Source of the DNA: Linyphia triangularis | Taxonomy: Eukaryota > Arthropoda > Arachnida > Araneae > Linyphiidae | Reading direction: 5' to 3' | Length of the DNA stretch: 64,000 nucleotides | Assembly (NCBI GenBank): GCA_963978545.1 | Contig: OZ021727.1 | Location: 13,767,243 to 13,831,242 of the forward strand | In this document: piece after piece, positions 45,332 through 55,462 of the stretch | Position numbering within the stretch: position 1 is the stretch's first letter | Layout: each line of letters starts with the position of its first letter | Translations under genes and position numbers: made by a program | The notes under the pieces: generated by a model | What the model saw: only the letters and a program-made list of their open reading frames with translations | Databases searched by the model: none | What the model was told of the DNA's origin: nothing

Positions 45332-45711
45332 GCTGTGACAATGTCGCAGCCGGACTGCGTTTTAGGAACACACGGCTGCTGTTCGGTGGAAGATCACTTT
45401 GATTGGAAGCGAATTATTCAGGCAAGAAGATTGGTGTTTGTCCGATTTTTTTTCACTTACCGTAGAAATTGGATCTTCATTTTAGAAAACTGTAAAATAT
45501 ATCATTTTAGTTTTGAACTAATAAACTTAGATTTCAGCCTGGCTGTACTGGCTGTAGTGCACGAACCGCCACTGGTTCTTTCTTGTCTCTTACGAGGGAT
45601 ACTTTAAAGGTATGCAATAAGTTTCTAAACAAAAAAAAAGTCATTTTACACTCGTAGAATAAGTCACAAGAATTATTGTTAAATATTTTATATTTATTTT
45701 CGATTTCGTAC

Positions 45712-46065
45712 ACTTGTGGCGGGCAAATCTTATAGGAGGGATAATTAACCCACTTTCCGTCATCCAATCGATCTGAAACTTGCCAGATAGACTCATTGTC
45801 GATGACAACTATTCACTTTTTGGGTTGTCACTAAACACACTTCTATTATCGCTTATGAAGGGCTATTTAACCGATTTTCAGCTCAGATCGAGTTTGCATA
45901 GTGTTTGACCACTACGAAGAAAACCATCAATTTCGTTCAATTGACTAGCTTTTTTCCCCCCACAATACTTGATAGAATGCACTGTCATCGACAACCAGTC
46001 TATTTGCCAAGTTTCAGATCAATTGGAAGACGGGAAGTTGGTTAAATTATTTGCAACTGCGCATT
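45712..46065. repeat. dispersed repeat family D, inverted pair of arms
   Basis: The left arm (GGCGGGCAAATC, CCCACTTTCCGTCATCC, GAAACTTGCCAGATAGAC) and right arm (ATAGAATGCACTGTCATCGA, TTTGCCAAGTTTCAGATC, GAAGTTGGTTAAATTA) are inverted copies. A shared interior includes CAGATCGAGTTTGCATAGTG. It looks like a complete foldback unit of about 350 bp. Confidence 0.55.
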
Positions 46066-46082
46066 TAATTGCCAATGCATAT

Positions 46083-46170
46083 AATGCTTGGGTGTTCGAT
46101 TCTCAGAACATCCAAGCAGATCTAAGAATCGAACTCATCTCCCCGCCACCAAAACCCTAACTACTAAATT
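46083..46170 (-). mobile_element. possible third tRNA-like SINE head
   Basis: On the minus strand: TAGTAGTTAGGGTTTTGG (A-box-like) and GAGTTCGATTC (B-box-like), about 32 bases apart as in tRNA promoters, followed by a GTTCTGAGAATCGAACACC body. Only one copy seen, so tentative. Confidence 0.3.
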
Positions 46171-46602
46171 GCTTATTGTTAAAGTCTTTGAAATGCGAGT
46201 TGACCACAGTGGTTCAGGAGCGAGAACCATTCGATCATTAGAGCAAGCATTTCTTTCTGAAACATCGAACAAATATGAGAAATTGTGTGTGTGTGCGCAG
46301 AAATGTAGGGGTTGTTGTGCCATTGACTTTAGAAACTGATCAAACTCGCCGATTCTCTGAAAAACCGATTCGATTGAACCTTGATCTTAGCAGAAGGTAT
46401 TTCGAGCTCCAAATGAAGTTGGACCAGACGCGCGCGTGTTGACATAGCTGGCAGCTCGTTAAACGCTGCAGGTACACTCCGTGAGGCATGATTCATGTCC
46501 TTTTGCCAGATACTTGATTTTCACAGAAAACGGTGCATTTGGGTTGGAATAAGGGTCAGAACAAAAGGGGAAATTATTGTATTGCTGAGTATACTTAGTA
46601 TT
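46171..46602. other. unannotated DNA
   Basis: Somewhat less AT-rich than its flanks. No recognised gene or repeat. Confidence 0.35.
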
Positions 46603-46617
46603 TGATTGCCCAATGGA

Positions 46618-46802
46618 TTGGTGCAAACGGTATAGTGGTTAGCGTGCTAGCTTCTAGACCTCGAGGTTGAGGGTTCCCAGTCCCGTGTAAGGCATTGGTG
46701 TTTGTAAATGTCTGTTGGCTTGTCTAATGACGAATGTTTCGGCCCATTATAGCCCTCGTGTTGCTGACGACGCCAGATAATCTGAAACAACCAACCAGCA
46801 AA
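46618..46802 (+). mobile_element. tRNA-derived SINE-A, copy 12 (tail-to-tail pair)
   Basis: Diverged head (B box GGTTCCCAGTCCC is damaged). Left flank TGATTGCCCAATGGA (46603-46617), partial repeat CCCAATGGA at 46803-46811. Faces copy 13. Confidence 0.92.
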
Positions 46803-46812
46803 CCCAATGGAT

Positions 46813-46964
46813 CGGTTGGTTGTTTTAAGATTATCTGGCGCCGTCAGCAACACGAGGGCTATAATGCGCCGAACATTCGTCATTCGATAAGCCAACAGAC
46901 ATTTACAAACACCCATGCCGTACATGGGACTCGAACCCGCAACCTCGTGGTCTAGAAGCTAGTA
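46813..46964 (-). mobile_element. tRNA-derived SINE-A, copy 13 (tail-to-tail pair)
   Basis: Head truncated within the A-box region. Right flank TGATTGCCCAATGGA (46965-46979) repeats the sequence left of copy 12. Together the two copies form an inverted repeat with about 150-base arms. Confidence 0.92.
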
Positions 46965-46979
46965 TGATTGCCCAATGGA

Positions 46980-47237
46980 ACTCGTCAACTCGTGTAATAT
47001 TTTACCGAGCTTGAGATCAATCGAAGTGTTGATTCCAGACATCAGAATATTTCCATAGCAAGAGCAATGCCAGTTTAATAAGGATTAAAATTATAATATT
47101 CTTTATCACTAGATCCTTTTACTAGATGTTTGATTTTCTTTGATCTTTATGTCAGATATGCTTAAGGTTCGAGCAGAGGGCAGATATCAAATATAAACAA
47201 ATTTTAGTTTTAAAACTGCTTTGTTTAATTTTAATTG
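46980..47237. other. unannotated DNA
   Basis: No feature recognised. Confidence 0.35.
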
Positions 47238-47382
47238 TCCACCAGATGACAGTGTGGTTAACGCTGTGGCTTCGCATGCCAAAGGTACCGGGCTCGAATC
47301 CCTTTTTCGACATTTCTGTTCATTGTGGCTTGGAATCCACATTAAGGTATAGGTCCCCCGGCCTGATTAGCCATCATTGTGC
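47238..47382 (+). mobile_element. SINE-B, copy 4 (best tRNA-like head)
   Basis: A-box region AGTGTGGTTAACGCTGTGG, then AAAGGTACCGGGCTCGAATC (B box GGCTCGAATCC), then TGGAATCCACATTAAGG and CCTGATTAGCCATCATTGTG. This copy shows most clearly that SINE-B is tRNA-derived. Confidence 0.85.
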
Positions 47383-47654
47383 ACAAGTTTATTACTTAAA
47401 TTCAAAATAATAGAATAACAGAACTTTCTAAACAAAACTTGGCAATGCGTCATGTAAAATGAATGTATGCAAATTAAAAGAGTGACATATGTTATTCAGG
47501 AATCGGCTAAACAATTTTCAACAACTATACAGATATTATTTTAACAATTTAAGGGTCGTTAACACATCTAAAAATTATGTCGATTTTTTTAAAGGAGTCA
47601 AAATATTAGCATAATGAATTCATTCAATATAAATTTGAAAAGCAGTAAATATAC

Positions 47655-47737
47655 TGTAAAATATATAATTTTAGTTTTGAACTAATCAATTTTGATGCAG
47701 CCCGGCTGTACTGGCTGTAGTGCACGAGCCGCCACTA
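47655..47737 (+). mobile_element. hAT family H2, right-end fragment
   Basis: TTTTAGTTTTGAACTAATCA, then GGCTGTACTGGCTGTAGTGC and ACGAGCCGCCACT, matching the right end of 42321-45574. No partner left end was found. Confidence 0.75.
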
Positions 47738-47744
47738 ATGACGT

Positions 47745-47849
47745 TTTCGAATCGTGGTTAAGGCATGGGTGATCGTTGTAGATCAGAATCCACGTTAAGC
47801 TGTAGGTTCAGGCTTAATTAGTCGTTACTACAATCCAACCAACCAAAGA
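47745..47849 (+). mobile_element. SINE-B, copy 5 (5'-truncated)
   Basis: TCGAATCGTGGTTAAGGCAT through CAGAATCCACGTTAAGCTG to the tail CCAACCAACCAA. Confidence 0.8.
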
Positions 47850-48074
47850 AACCCTTCTCTTCATTATAAACAGTATAATAGCTTTATTTCTCCCTCGCAC
47901 GAACCTTCAATGACAGTGAGTGGGCAAGCTGCAAAATCGAAACAAAATCGTGACATTGAGACACAAAGGCTAAAATCTCGATTGAATGACTCAGCGAAGT
48001 TTAACAGTGAATTAGAGAGAATAGGTTTTTAAAATAAAATGAACCTTAAAAAATGAAAATTGAATCTCTATAAA

Positions 48075-49000
48075 AACTAGGAGTGTGGACCATCGCGCAA
48101 CTTTCAATTACACTATAATACTGACATGGATTTGTGTCACCTGTCGTATTTATATTTTCATCATTCATTTAGTAAAAATGGACAGTTTTTATGGGTCTTG
48201 TATGGGTCTTTAGAAGAAAAAAAGAAGAAAAAAAAGTTGATTTTGGCGATGTACTTTTCGATAATTCTTTTATTATCCTTTCTTGGTTGGTTGTTTTCAT
48301 ATTATCTGGTGCCGTCAGCAACACGAGGGCTATAATGCGCCGAAACATTCGTCATTAGACAAGCCAACATACATTTACAAACACCCATGCCTAACACGGG
48401 ACTCGAACCCGCAACCTCTCGGTCTAGAAGCTAGCACGCTAACCACTATACCGTTTGGTCGGCATCCTTTCTTGTAAGTGAAACTGAGAAGAGAAGAAAA
48501 AACGATCGTTGATGAGCTATGTTCAAGCTAAGAGAACTCTGTGTTGAAGGCATTCGTTTTTCAACTTTTAAAGCCAGCAAAAGCCTTTTTACGGGAATTT
48601 TGGAGGTGGGGTTATTTAGTACACCTTAAGAGATATTACCACAGCTATTTCGATCAAAATCGTTAGAGCTGTTTTTTAGCAATCATTGAAAAACATGTTT
48701 TTTTCAACGGCAGCTACCTTATTCGCATGCGCGATTTTGACAAAAACCATAATTGAAGATCCTTGTGCCATCACCAACCCGCACACGAAATTTAAACATC
48801 GTAGATCAATTTGTTCGGGAGTTATGCTGACCACAGATACACATATATACACATAGACATTTTTTCTAGATAACTTTTTTGAAAGTCGGGATGTTCCAAA
48901 ATGTGGAGTAATGCAAAAGAAATCGATTTTTTTTGTTTTTTTGTTGACCGAATGCTATACTTTCATTACCCTATGTATACATATGGGTTATTGAAAAAAA
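48075..49000 (-). mobile_element. dispersed family C, full-length copy with nested SINE
   Basis: Minus-strand copy running from the terminal palindrome (48959-48997) through GTCAGCATAACTCC-type sequence to GTGTAATTGAAAGTTGCGCG then ATGGTCCACAC at its 3' end. SINE-A copy 14 interrupts it at 48285-48463. No coding frame. Confidence 0.75.
48285..48463 (-). mobile_element. tRNA-derived SINE-A, copy 14
   Basis: Full length, flanked by the 10-bp duplication ATCCTTTCTT (48275-48284 and 48464-48473). Inserted into family C. Confidence 0.95.
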
Positions 49001-50091
49001 AAAAAAAAAAATAATCAGTGTAAGCCTTTTGAGTGTTAAAATCCTTTTGGTTGTGACTGAACTGAGCCGTAAAAAGAAAGGAGCTGATGCTTGGCTACGT
49101 CATAATCTACTGCTATGTTTGCAGGAAAATGAAACGTGCATGATGATTGGATAATGGTATGTGAAAATTCGATTTTCATTTTAAAGGTGTATTTTTATTA
49201 GCCATGAGCACGTTATAAGTGTTGCCAAACGATGAAATTCCACCCAAAATAACTCATTGCATAAAGTTTAGCAAATTTCATCGCGAATAAAAAAAATTAA
49301 TAAATCCATAAAAAAAAAAAAAAAAATAGAATTATGTACTGGCAGCAACATAATTTATCGTAATTTACGAATGGCATCACTAATTTCATTCTGCAACACA
49401 ATATTATTCCTCTTATTCTATATGTGTTCTTTTTTCACTATACTTTATAATGTTATATTTTGTACTTAGATTTGAAATTTCGCATTGTATAGACGTCTTT
49501 TTCGTGATCATCGTCGGAAATGTACGAATGTGATACAACTATATTTCAACTGAACGGATGTGGTTTTGGTCCTCAAACAACTTTCCCATCATCAAATGTG
49601 AGTGAAGGATTTAAGCATGCTGATTAAACAGCTATTCTATGTTTTATAAAATTCAAACAGACGAAAAACGTGCTAAAATATTAAGAATGTTCCAACTTCC
49701 GTATAAGCTTTTATAAATATCTAAAATAATGATTTGTTTCATGCACAATGAAAACTCAATGTAAATCAAATTTATTGAAGAAAAAATACAAAAAATTTAC
49801 AATCGAAATAATTTCTAAATCTTGTTTTAAAACTAAGTTCTTTTTCCTTAGGTAGAAGATGTGATATATTCCTCGATTCGAACATCTCTGAATATGTCCA
49901 ATCTACAAATTAAGAATGCATTCGTTAATAAATGAAAAAGCTGCGTTTCGGAACAATTCTTGTAAGTTATATTTTAAATATCATTTACGTTCGTACAGTA
50001 AACTTTTTTTTTTGTAATATTAATCTAAACTTGAAATGTTCTTCAACAATATTCCATACTAGATGCTGCTAGTGAACTGAACTAAGAATGT
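49001..50091. other. unannotated AT-rich DNA
   Basis: A runs at 48997-49013 and 49311-49327. No gene or bounded repeat recognised. Confidence 0.4.
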
Positions 50092-50201
50092 TTAACCCTT
50101 TGAGGTCGTATGTCTGCTCTCAGCCACCATAACAAGGAACCATACTAACATGGTTCCTGGCTTTGGTGGCTGAGAGCAGACATATGACCGCAAAGGGTTA
50201 A
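50092..50201. mobile_element. TTAA-flanked palindromic MITE
   Basis: Flanked by TTAA and almost entirely palindromic: arms of 37 bases (TTAACCCTTTGAGGTCGTAT...) and an inner arm AAGGAACCAT/ATGGTTCC around a loop of about 6 bases. It would extrude as a hairpin of about 50 bp. piggyBac-like ends. Confidence 0.85.
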
Positions 50202-50267
50202 TCTTTATACCACGTCTTCTGAATGAGTTGAAGTCCTGTAATTTTTAATTGTTCTTTCTTTCGTGTT

Positions 50268-50479
50268 TTAACCCTTTGCACTCCAGTGGCGCCTCTCAGG
50301 CGCCACACGATTGGATGCCAAGCCACGAGAGGACCATTAGGTGTGATGCAGAAATTCGATGCAAGGCCAATGACTGTGTTAAGTTTCTATGAAGCAAATC
50401 CATAAACACCAGCCGAACCTAAAATGTCTCGAGTTGCTGATTCCTCCGCGCGAAAAAGGCCTGGAGTGCAAAGGGTTAC
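50268..50479 (+). mobile_element. TTAA-flanked MITE family P1, copy 2
   Basis: Ends TTAACCCTTTGCACTCCAG and CTGGAGTGCAAAGGGTTAC. The internal palindrome GGCGCCTCTCAGGCGCC and GATGCAAGGCCAATGACTG are shared with 34219-34430. The right TTAA has mutated to TTAC. Confidence 0.88.
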
Positions 50480-50504
50480 ATTATTTTAGCGAGGGTTTGG
50501 TGTA

Positions 50505-50560
50505 GCATGGCCCTAGTGTTGCTTTTGCGCTACAAAAACTAAACAACCAACCGACCTGAA
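50505..50560 (+). mobile_element. SINE/LINE 3'-end fragment with AACC tail
   Basis: GCATGGCCCTAGTGTTGC then TTTTGCGCTACAAAAAC and AACAACCAACC resembles the SINE-A 3' end (TATAGCCCTCGTGTTGCTGA ... AACAACCAACC) but differs in the middle. It may be a relative or the partner LINE's 3' end. Confidence 0.45.
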
Positions 50561-50726
50561 TGAGTTGGCATAATGCAATGGATCGAATTCCTGTTGCTCT
50601 CACCAGCAAAGGGTTCAAAACCTGAAGGAGAAGGGGGAGGGGAGTTGATGCTAAAGATTTTCATTACAAAGAATGCCAGATGATGATTTTTTCTTTTCTT
50701 TTTTTAACATTTTTAAACGCTTCATA

Positions 50727-50948
50727 TTAACCTTTTGCACTCGAGGCCTTTTTCGCGCGAAGGGACCAGCGACTCGAGACATTTCGCGGCATTTTTTATT
50801 CTTTTCTAGGTTATGAATTCGCTTCATAGAAATTAAACGCAGTCATTGGCCATACATCGAATTTCCGCATCAAACCTAGTGGTCATCTCGTGTTGTGACA
50901 TCCAATCATGTGGTGCCTGAGAGGCGCCGTTCGAACGCAAAGGGTTAA
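50727..50948 (-). mobile_element. TTAA-flanked MITE family P1, copy 3
   Basis: Inverted relative to 50268-50479. TTAA on both sides, ends TTAACCTTTTGCACTCGAG and CGCAAAGGGTTAA. Contains CAGTCATTGGCC and GCCTGAGAGGCGCC. Confidence 0.88.
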
Positions 50949-51034
50949 CTTTCGATTTTGTATGAATGTGTGTTGGTTTTCAAATCTGAGGAGGGCTATT
51001 TAAAACATTTGGCATCGTCCCCCCAAACCAAAAC

Positions 51035-51345
51035 TTGACACATAGATTCGACGGCAATGCATTTTATCAAGCTTTGGCAACTGTTACTGTCACAAAATAG
51101 GCCACTTTAACACATGCTACTATTGCAGCTCCGAAGGACTAATTAACCCACTTGCCTTTATCCAATCGAGTTAAAAAGTAGCAGATACATTCGTTATTAA
51201 TGACAGTTCTATCAAGTTTACGGGGTAAAAAAAAAAAAAAAAAAATAGTTCACAAATGATAAGGAATCGATAATTTTCTTAGTGGTAAAAAAATCAATCT
51301 GTGTTCCAAATCACTTTAAATAAGTTGATAATTGCACATAAAATT
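51035..51345. repeat. dispersed repeat family D, copy
   Basis: TGACACATAGATTCGACGGC at the left is followed by AATTAACCCACTTGCC, TATCCAATCGAG and CAGATACATTCGTTATTAAT. A-run at 51228-51245. Confidence 0.45.
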
Positions 51346-53257
51346 TGGAAATGCATCTACAAATTAATAGTAATAAAGTTGTTTTTTATCAATTAATGTT
51401 TTTCGTTTGCCTGTGTTCTTGTTTTGAAATCTCATTCTATTTTTTTAAAAAATCTAAACACTTTTCTGTCCATACAAACAGCGTCTCTGAAAGATGACAA
51501 CAATAACATTGCCTTCGTGAGGTTCTAAAAAATACCTCTTCCATTTGTATGCTTCCTAATGCTTTTCGTATTCTTCTAAAATACATGGATCCATCGAGTA
51601 CTCAGCTGTTAAATCTTACACCTGTTGAGCAATCAGCTGCGAGTCATAGATAATTATCCTCAATTACTTCATCTGTACGTAGTTTATATCCTCAATCTGT
51701 ACTGACGTTTAGAGATCGTGACGTAGTAGAAAGGTGTGTTTAGATACTTCTTGTACTGAACGAAATAATGGCATGCTTCTGTATTTGGCAATTAGAGTAC
51801 ACCCGTGTATAAATAATGGACGTTTTAAAAGAAAAGTATACATTTAAATGCAGCTTTTGTTAACAATAGGACATTGTAGACAGGATTGTGTTAATTTGAT
51901 GTCAAAACTAGTAGAAGAGAGATTACTAGAAGTCTTGCTTGTGATATTTATGTATAGAAACGAATCTGGCAGTTAAATAAGATTTGAAGTGTGTTCTAAA
52001 ATAGATTTATTATAGAGTGTAAACAATTTCAAGTGCGGAATATCAAGGAACTATATTTTAATAAATATGTATTATATGAAATAATAATGGATCAAAATTA
52101 TTAAGTATTGAGATTTTTCACCACTTCGTTTTAAATTCACCCTTCGTTTTTAAAATATTTTCCGAAGAATAAATTTAAATATATGAAAGTCTACAATACC
52201 AATACATTCGCTTGTTCTAAATTTTAACTAATTTTTCCAAAATATTCCCAGAATAATACTGCTTTATCTTTGAAAACAAATGAACTTTGGTAAATGTTGC
52301 AATGCAAAGTGAACACAGCTCCAATTTTTATGTAAGCGATTAACTAAGTTATGAGAATTATAACTGGAAAATGGCAATATGATTTGGTTCTATTTACTAA
52401 GAGTTGAGGATAATAACACTTGATTTTTTTTTTCTATACTTAAAAAGTTTACTTTTTTACTTTCTGAAACTAATTTACTTTAAAATGTATTTTTTGGGAT
52501 ATAAAACGTATTGTTCAAATAGTTTAGAGCATTTATTAAACATACATTATTATGGAAATATTATATGAAGAAAATATAGATAAAACCATGTAAATGTCCT
52601 TTATTTATTTTAAATATATTAAAATTGCTCCATCTCACACACTGGGATGAGATTATACAAGGATTTTCTCGTTGACCAAAATGGACTTTTTACACTAATG
52701 TTCTGAAATTTTAAATATCTTTGGGACAATAATATACGTACCAGAAATTTGATTTGGAAATGTTCTTATGTTATTCAGTATTCTTGAAGAAACAGTATAT
52801 CTGCATTTAACTTTCTTATAATTAATTTTTTTTTCCTACTATTGTTTTGTTTCGTTGAAACGAAGTGTAAAGTTGTGGATGGAATAAAAGTGCTTGCTGA
52901 AAGGTAAAATTAAAACGCAGACTTCAAATAAATAAAAGCATTCCTTGATGGATAAGCTACTTTAATGAATATTAAGATGAACAGCAAACATTATATATAG
53001 TTACATTATATACTATTTACAAAAGGAGTGCCTACGTAACTGATTTCTTACATGATGAAAATCCAGTCGAAACTAAGCCATATAAAAAAATGGCGTCATT
53101 TTCCGAACATTATCTATAATACTCTCGCTCTCAGTTGACTTTCTCGATCTTAAAATAGCGTTGCAATCTTTTCTTGTCGCGAGATTTAACATCTATATTT
53201 ATCTCAATTCTAAATAGTGTACATAACACAAATTTTAAATAGCTTTCAAAAGAGGTC
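51346..53257. other. unannotated AT-rich DNA
   Basis: No bounded repeat. Moderately complex sequence at 51470-51800 has no recognised coding region. Confidence 0.4.
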
Positions 53258-53618
53258 TTGACACGTTAACTGCCATTTACGAGATATCTCGTAGGTTGTT
53301 TACTCGCCCAGGACGCCTACTACGAGTTATCACGTCCCTTCCTTACTTGTCATATTTGTACAGCTACGAGGAAACTCGTAGCATAACAGTGTAAATATGA
53401 ATTTGATGTCCTCAGGAAAAAAAAAAATGGAAAAAAATCAGATTTGGCTTAAATGAACGGAAAATACAAAATTTATTTGAAAAGAAAAAATTAATACAAG
53501 GAAATAAATTTTTGTGTTTTGTGATACTTTTTGAAATAATCTTCCAAGCAAAGTGCTGGCTTCTCTTGGCAATCGTGGGCCGAAATCGTGAAAAATTCCG
53601 TGGTAGTCAACGTGTCAA
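53258..53618. mobile_element. short MITE with TTGACACGTT ends
   Basis: Inverted ends TTGACACGTTAACT and the complement of TTGACACGTTGACT (one mismatch in 14), 361 bp. The left interior holds a perfect 16-base palindrome TACGAGATATCTCGTA and further TACGAG/CTCGTA motifs to about 53375. The target duplication is unclear. Confidence 0.55.
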
Positions 53619-54672
53619 ATTAGATTTTTTGTTATCTCTCATTTTAAAATGTACCCACCTTCGAATTAAAAAAAGGCACGAACATTTTGAAACACTTCAA
53701 GAAAATGTCCGCCTATTTCTTTCAATTCAATCCCTCCATTATTATTTCGCAAAATATGTAGCGAGGTCGTAATTTATATCTTCAGAACATTTCATCGCCC
53801 GTCAATCATTTCGAACTGTCAATAACTCAGCAGGTAATGGGAAATAAATCGCCGATTTATGCCCTCGATTTCCAACCCTTGATGATAATGATTATTGTCA
53901 AGCGGTCGAAATTACATATTCTTCTGCTTTCATATTTTGAAGACCTTTGACAAAGACGTGAGGATTTTGAATAATTTAGAGAAGGGGGGGGGGGGGGATA
54001 TTTTGCCGGAACATAAACGAATTCCAAGGTTGACGAATGATAAATTCTCTCTTTTTCGGGAGGAATGTCTTCTTCCACCGATTAATATAATTGTAAAAAA
54101 GTGCTCTGGAGACCGAAGAACGCAGTTAGACGTCCTTGCCCAGTGCAAAATGAGCATTCGTTATCCAAAGAATTGGGCCAACGTCTCCGAAATCAAAATA
54201 ACACATTAAACTTAATTTTTTGTTTTGCTGCATGTGTTTGAGGAAACTGTTATTCAAGATTTGTCCCGTTGGCAGTGAAGATAAAATCTGGGTTTATGAA
54301 TCTTAAAGAGACTGATTTGTTAAAGAAGGAACGCAATGTAACTTTTGATAAAGGTTAAAGATTGTTTCCTCGTTTTGGGATCGGTAACCAAAACCAGACA
54401 GCTTGTTGTTAACGTCGTCTCTTTTCTTACTTTTGAAAGATTCATTTGTTGTGTGTACTGTAATATTAAGAATACAAATTACAGTATACGGGTGTCCGAA
54501 TGCAATGCCCCTATTTCGGAGAAGCCGCTATACTTAATAGAAAGTTAATGAGAAAAATGCAAAGTTAGTTAACTGGACCTGCAAAGTTTTTAGGAAAAAA
54601 AAATCGGTGCACTTCCACAGTAGGCCAGGCTCCCTTAGTAGCCTTGTGGATATCCAACAGGTAATCCAGTTC
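53619..54672. other. unannotated DNA
   Basis: G run at 53985-53998. Overlapping opposed open frames around 53857-54209 have no recognisable domain. Confidence 0.35.
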
Positions 54673-54920
54673 TATACTAAACTCCAACTTAAATTTACAT
54701 CACTAGATGGTAGATCTTCACCATGCTCGTAAGAAATTCATCCATTTTGGCGGCGTGAAGGCATTAATGCTTGTCAAACCTTATAGCCTTTTCTTGTCTA
54801 CAGGGTTGCTAGACTGAGCTTCCCATCGTGCCTTCACGCCGCCAAAATGGATAAATTTCCTAGGAGCACGGTGAAGATCTACCGTCTGAGTGATGTTAAG
54901 TTTAGGTGGAGTTTAGTATA
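54673..54920. mobile_element. Tc1/mariner-like MITE, copy 3 (intact ends)
   Basis: Ends TATACTAAACTCCAACTT and its complement. Inner arms include CATTTTGGCGGCGTGAAGGC and GATGGTAGATC. Same family as 8775-9020, with a middle (GGGTTGCTAGACTGAGCTTC) shared with 5988-6185. Confidence 0.78.
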
Positions 54921-55267
54921 GCCATATTCGTTCCAGCTTTTCCGCAGTCACAGTAACGATAGTAGCGGTTAAGATACGAAGATCTTTAGCATCGCGAATG
55001 TTTCTTCAATAGAACTTTGTCTTTGAGGTAGCCCCAAAATAAAGAAAAAAACCAGTGGAGAACCATCTGAAGATTTTGATGGCTAGGTAATTGGGCTTAT
55101 GTCTTCGAAACCGCGCTGGCCAGTAAATAAAAATTGTTGCTAAATTCGGAGAATTAAGCAGCCGAGTTGGCCTAATACCGCCAACATATCACTAATAGAT
55201 TTTTTTTAAATCAACTATTGGAATTAGGGACATTTGATTCGGACACCCTGTAAATTAATAGTTATTT

Positions 55268-55462
55268 AAGCTTGGCGTCCACTATCGCTAAGCAGAGCAG
55301 AGCAGATCAGAGCGGAGTGGATTAGAGCCAATTACAAGGCTGCCAATGTCTACTATAGCACGAGCCTCGAGCTACAATGGACGTTGACAGCCTTGTAATT
55401 GGCTCTAATCCACTCCGCTCTGATCTGCTCATCTCTGCTTAGCGTTAGTGGACGCCAAGCTT
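55268..55462. mobile_element. 195-bp palindromic MITE
   Basis: Arms of about 83 bases start AAGCTTGGCGTCCACTATCG and end with the near-perfect complement, with about 6 mismatches by eye and a loop of about 28 bases. The arm includes an AGAGCAGAGCAGATCAGAGC stretch. Superfamily unresolved. Confidence 0.75.

Larger units (their letters stand above)
42321..45574 (+). mobile_element. hAT family H2 element with four nested elements
   Basis: Ends CAGTGGCGGCCCGTGG and (inverted) CACGAACCGCCACTG. Perfect 8-bp duplication GTTCTTTC (42313-42320 and 45575-45582). Nested inside are hAT H3 (42401-43195), a palindromic MITE (43273-43381), SINE-A copy 11 (43536-43715) and a Helitron-like element (44062-44794). 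About 1.4 kb of its own sequence remains and no transposase is recognised. Its right end recurs at 47655-47737. Confidence 0.88.

Noticed and set aside
45221..45607. 128-codon ORF
   Set aside because: It runs through the right end of hAT H2 and its TSD, so it is not a host gene. No transposase motif is present.
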